Source: Candidatus Apopatocola equi
Lineage (GTDB): Bacteria > Bacillota > Clostridia > Oscillospirales > Oscillospiraceae
Length of the DNA stretch: 5,415 bases
NCBI GenBank assembly: GCA_018065965.1
Contig: JAGHSH010000254.1
Location: forward strand, 1 to 5,415
Direction: 5' to 3'
Below the pieces are notes generated by a model. It did no database searches, was not told where the DNA came from, and saw only the letters and a program-made list of their open reading frames with translations. The position numbers were made by a program, and so were the translations under genes. Every line of letters starts with the position of its first letter. Position 1 is the first letter of the stretch. This document shows, in pieces, positions 5,242 through 5,415 of the stretch.

Positions 5242-5415
5242 TCAGTCTGTCTGCGTGGCGGCAGAGTCGGCAGTGTTTTCGATTCCTGCATCGAGCAGAG
5301 CGGAGAGACACTCTCCGATGCGGTTCACGCCCTCCGCCACGGCGGTGGAGGAAACGGTCGCCCCGCTGATCCCGTCCACGTTCTCGCCAAGCCGGACGGG
5401 AAGAGTAAGGAAGCG
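5242..5415 (-). CDS. rnfG: RnfG-type FMN-binding subunit, C-terminal part (partial)
   Basis: This is the last 57 codons of a gene whose start lies beyond the window; it ends in TGA at 5244-5242. The visible peptide has the motif DGISGATVSSTAVAEGV (roughly residues 14-30 of the fragment). It matches the C-terminal FMN-binding domain of RnfG/NqrC proteins, where the Thr of SGAT carries FMN through a phosphoester bond. In Rnf, RnfG is an extracytoplasmic subunit held by one N-terminal membrane helix; that part is not visible here. The gene lies 18 bases upstream of rnfC on the same strand, so it is very likely cotranscribed. An apbE gene, the enzyme type that attaches this FMN, closes the same operon. 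Because rnfD and rnfE overlap, there is no rnfG in its usual place, which supports this being the operon's RnfG. A separate stand-alone FMN-binding domain protein is the alternative. Confidence 0.8.
   Translation of the reverse strand, partial: RFLTLPVRLGENVDGISGATVSSTAVAEGVNRIGECLSALLDAGIENTADSAATQTD

Noticed and set aside
894..5415. Na+-translocating NADH:quinone oxidoreductase (Nqr) instead of Rnf
   Set aside because: RnfB with multiple ferredoxin clusters and RnfC with two [4Fe-4S] motifs are specific to Rnf, and no NqrF-type gene is present.

Overview
The window is a single minus-strand operon encoding an Rnf complex, the membrane-bound ferredoxin:NAD+ oxidoreductase that couples electron flow to export of Na+ or H+. 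In transcription order, from high to low coordinates, it holds the C-terminal end of an FMN-binding RnfG-type subunit (cut by the window edge), rnfC, rnfD, rnfE, rnfA, rnfB, and an apbE-type FMN transferase (cut by the other edge). The apbE reading frame is open from its ATG at 897 to base 1, so it has no stop codon inside the window. The DNA is GC-rich. The clostridial type of RnfB and RnfC, the strong AGGAGG-type ribosome binding sites and the tight gene packing suggest a high-GC member of the Clostridia, perhaps an Oscillospiraceae-like gut anaerobe. That assignment is inference.

Layout on the minus strand: rnfG end 5415-5242; 18-base gap; rnfC 5223-3886; rnfD 3883-2930; rnfE 2933-2286 (4-base overlap with rnfD); rnfA 2292-1708 (7-base overlap); rnfB 1694-894; apbE 897 to beyond 1 (4-base overlap). 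No stretch above 100 bases lacks a gene, and I see no promoter, terminator, tRNA, mobile element or CRISPR array. The promoter must lie beyond 5415.

How the parts work together: RnfB (Fe-S rich) takes electrons from reduced ferredoxin. RnfA and RnfE form the membrane core with the shared cysteine pairs. RnfD and RnfG carry covalent FMN on threonine. RnfC carries the NADH/FMN site and two [4Fe-4S] clusters. ApbE is the enzyme type that attaches FMN to RnfD and RnfG, so modifier and substrates share one transcript.

Three points deserve attention. First, rnfC has an in-frame TAG at codon 12 (5188-5190), directly after a well-placed ATG with a good ribosome binding site and a recognisable RnfC N-terminus. 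The frame then stays open to the normal end, and the internal starts have no ribosome binding site. Second, the rnfG-like gene is in front of rnfC instead of between rnfD and rnfE as in the usual rnfCDGEAB order. Third, ApbE has changes in otherwise conserved motifs, including loss of the Asp of the D-A-x-S-T metal-binding motif.
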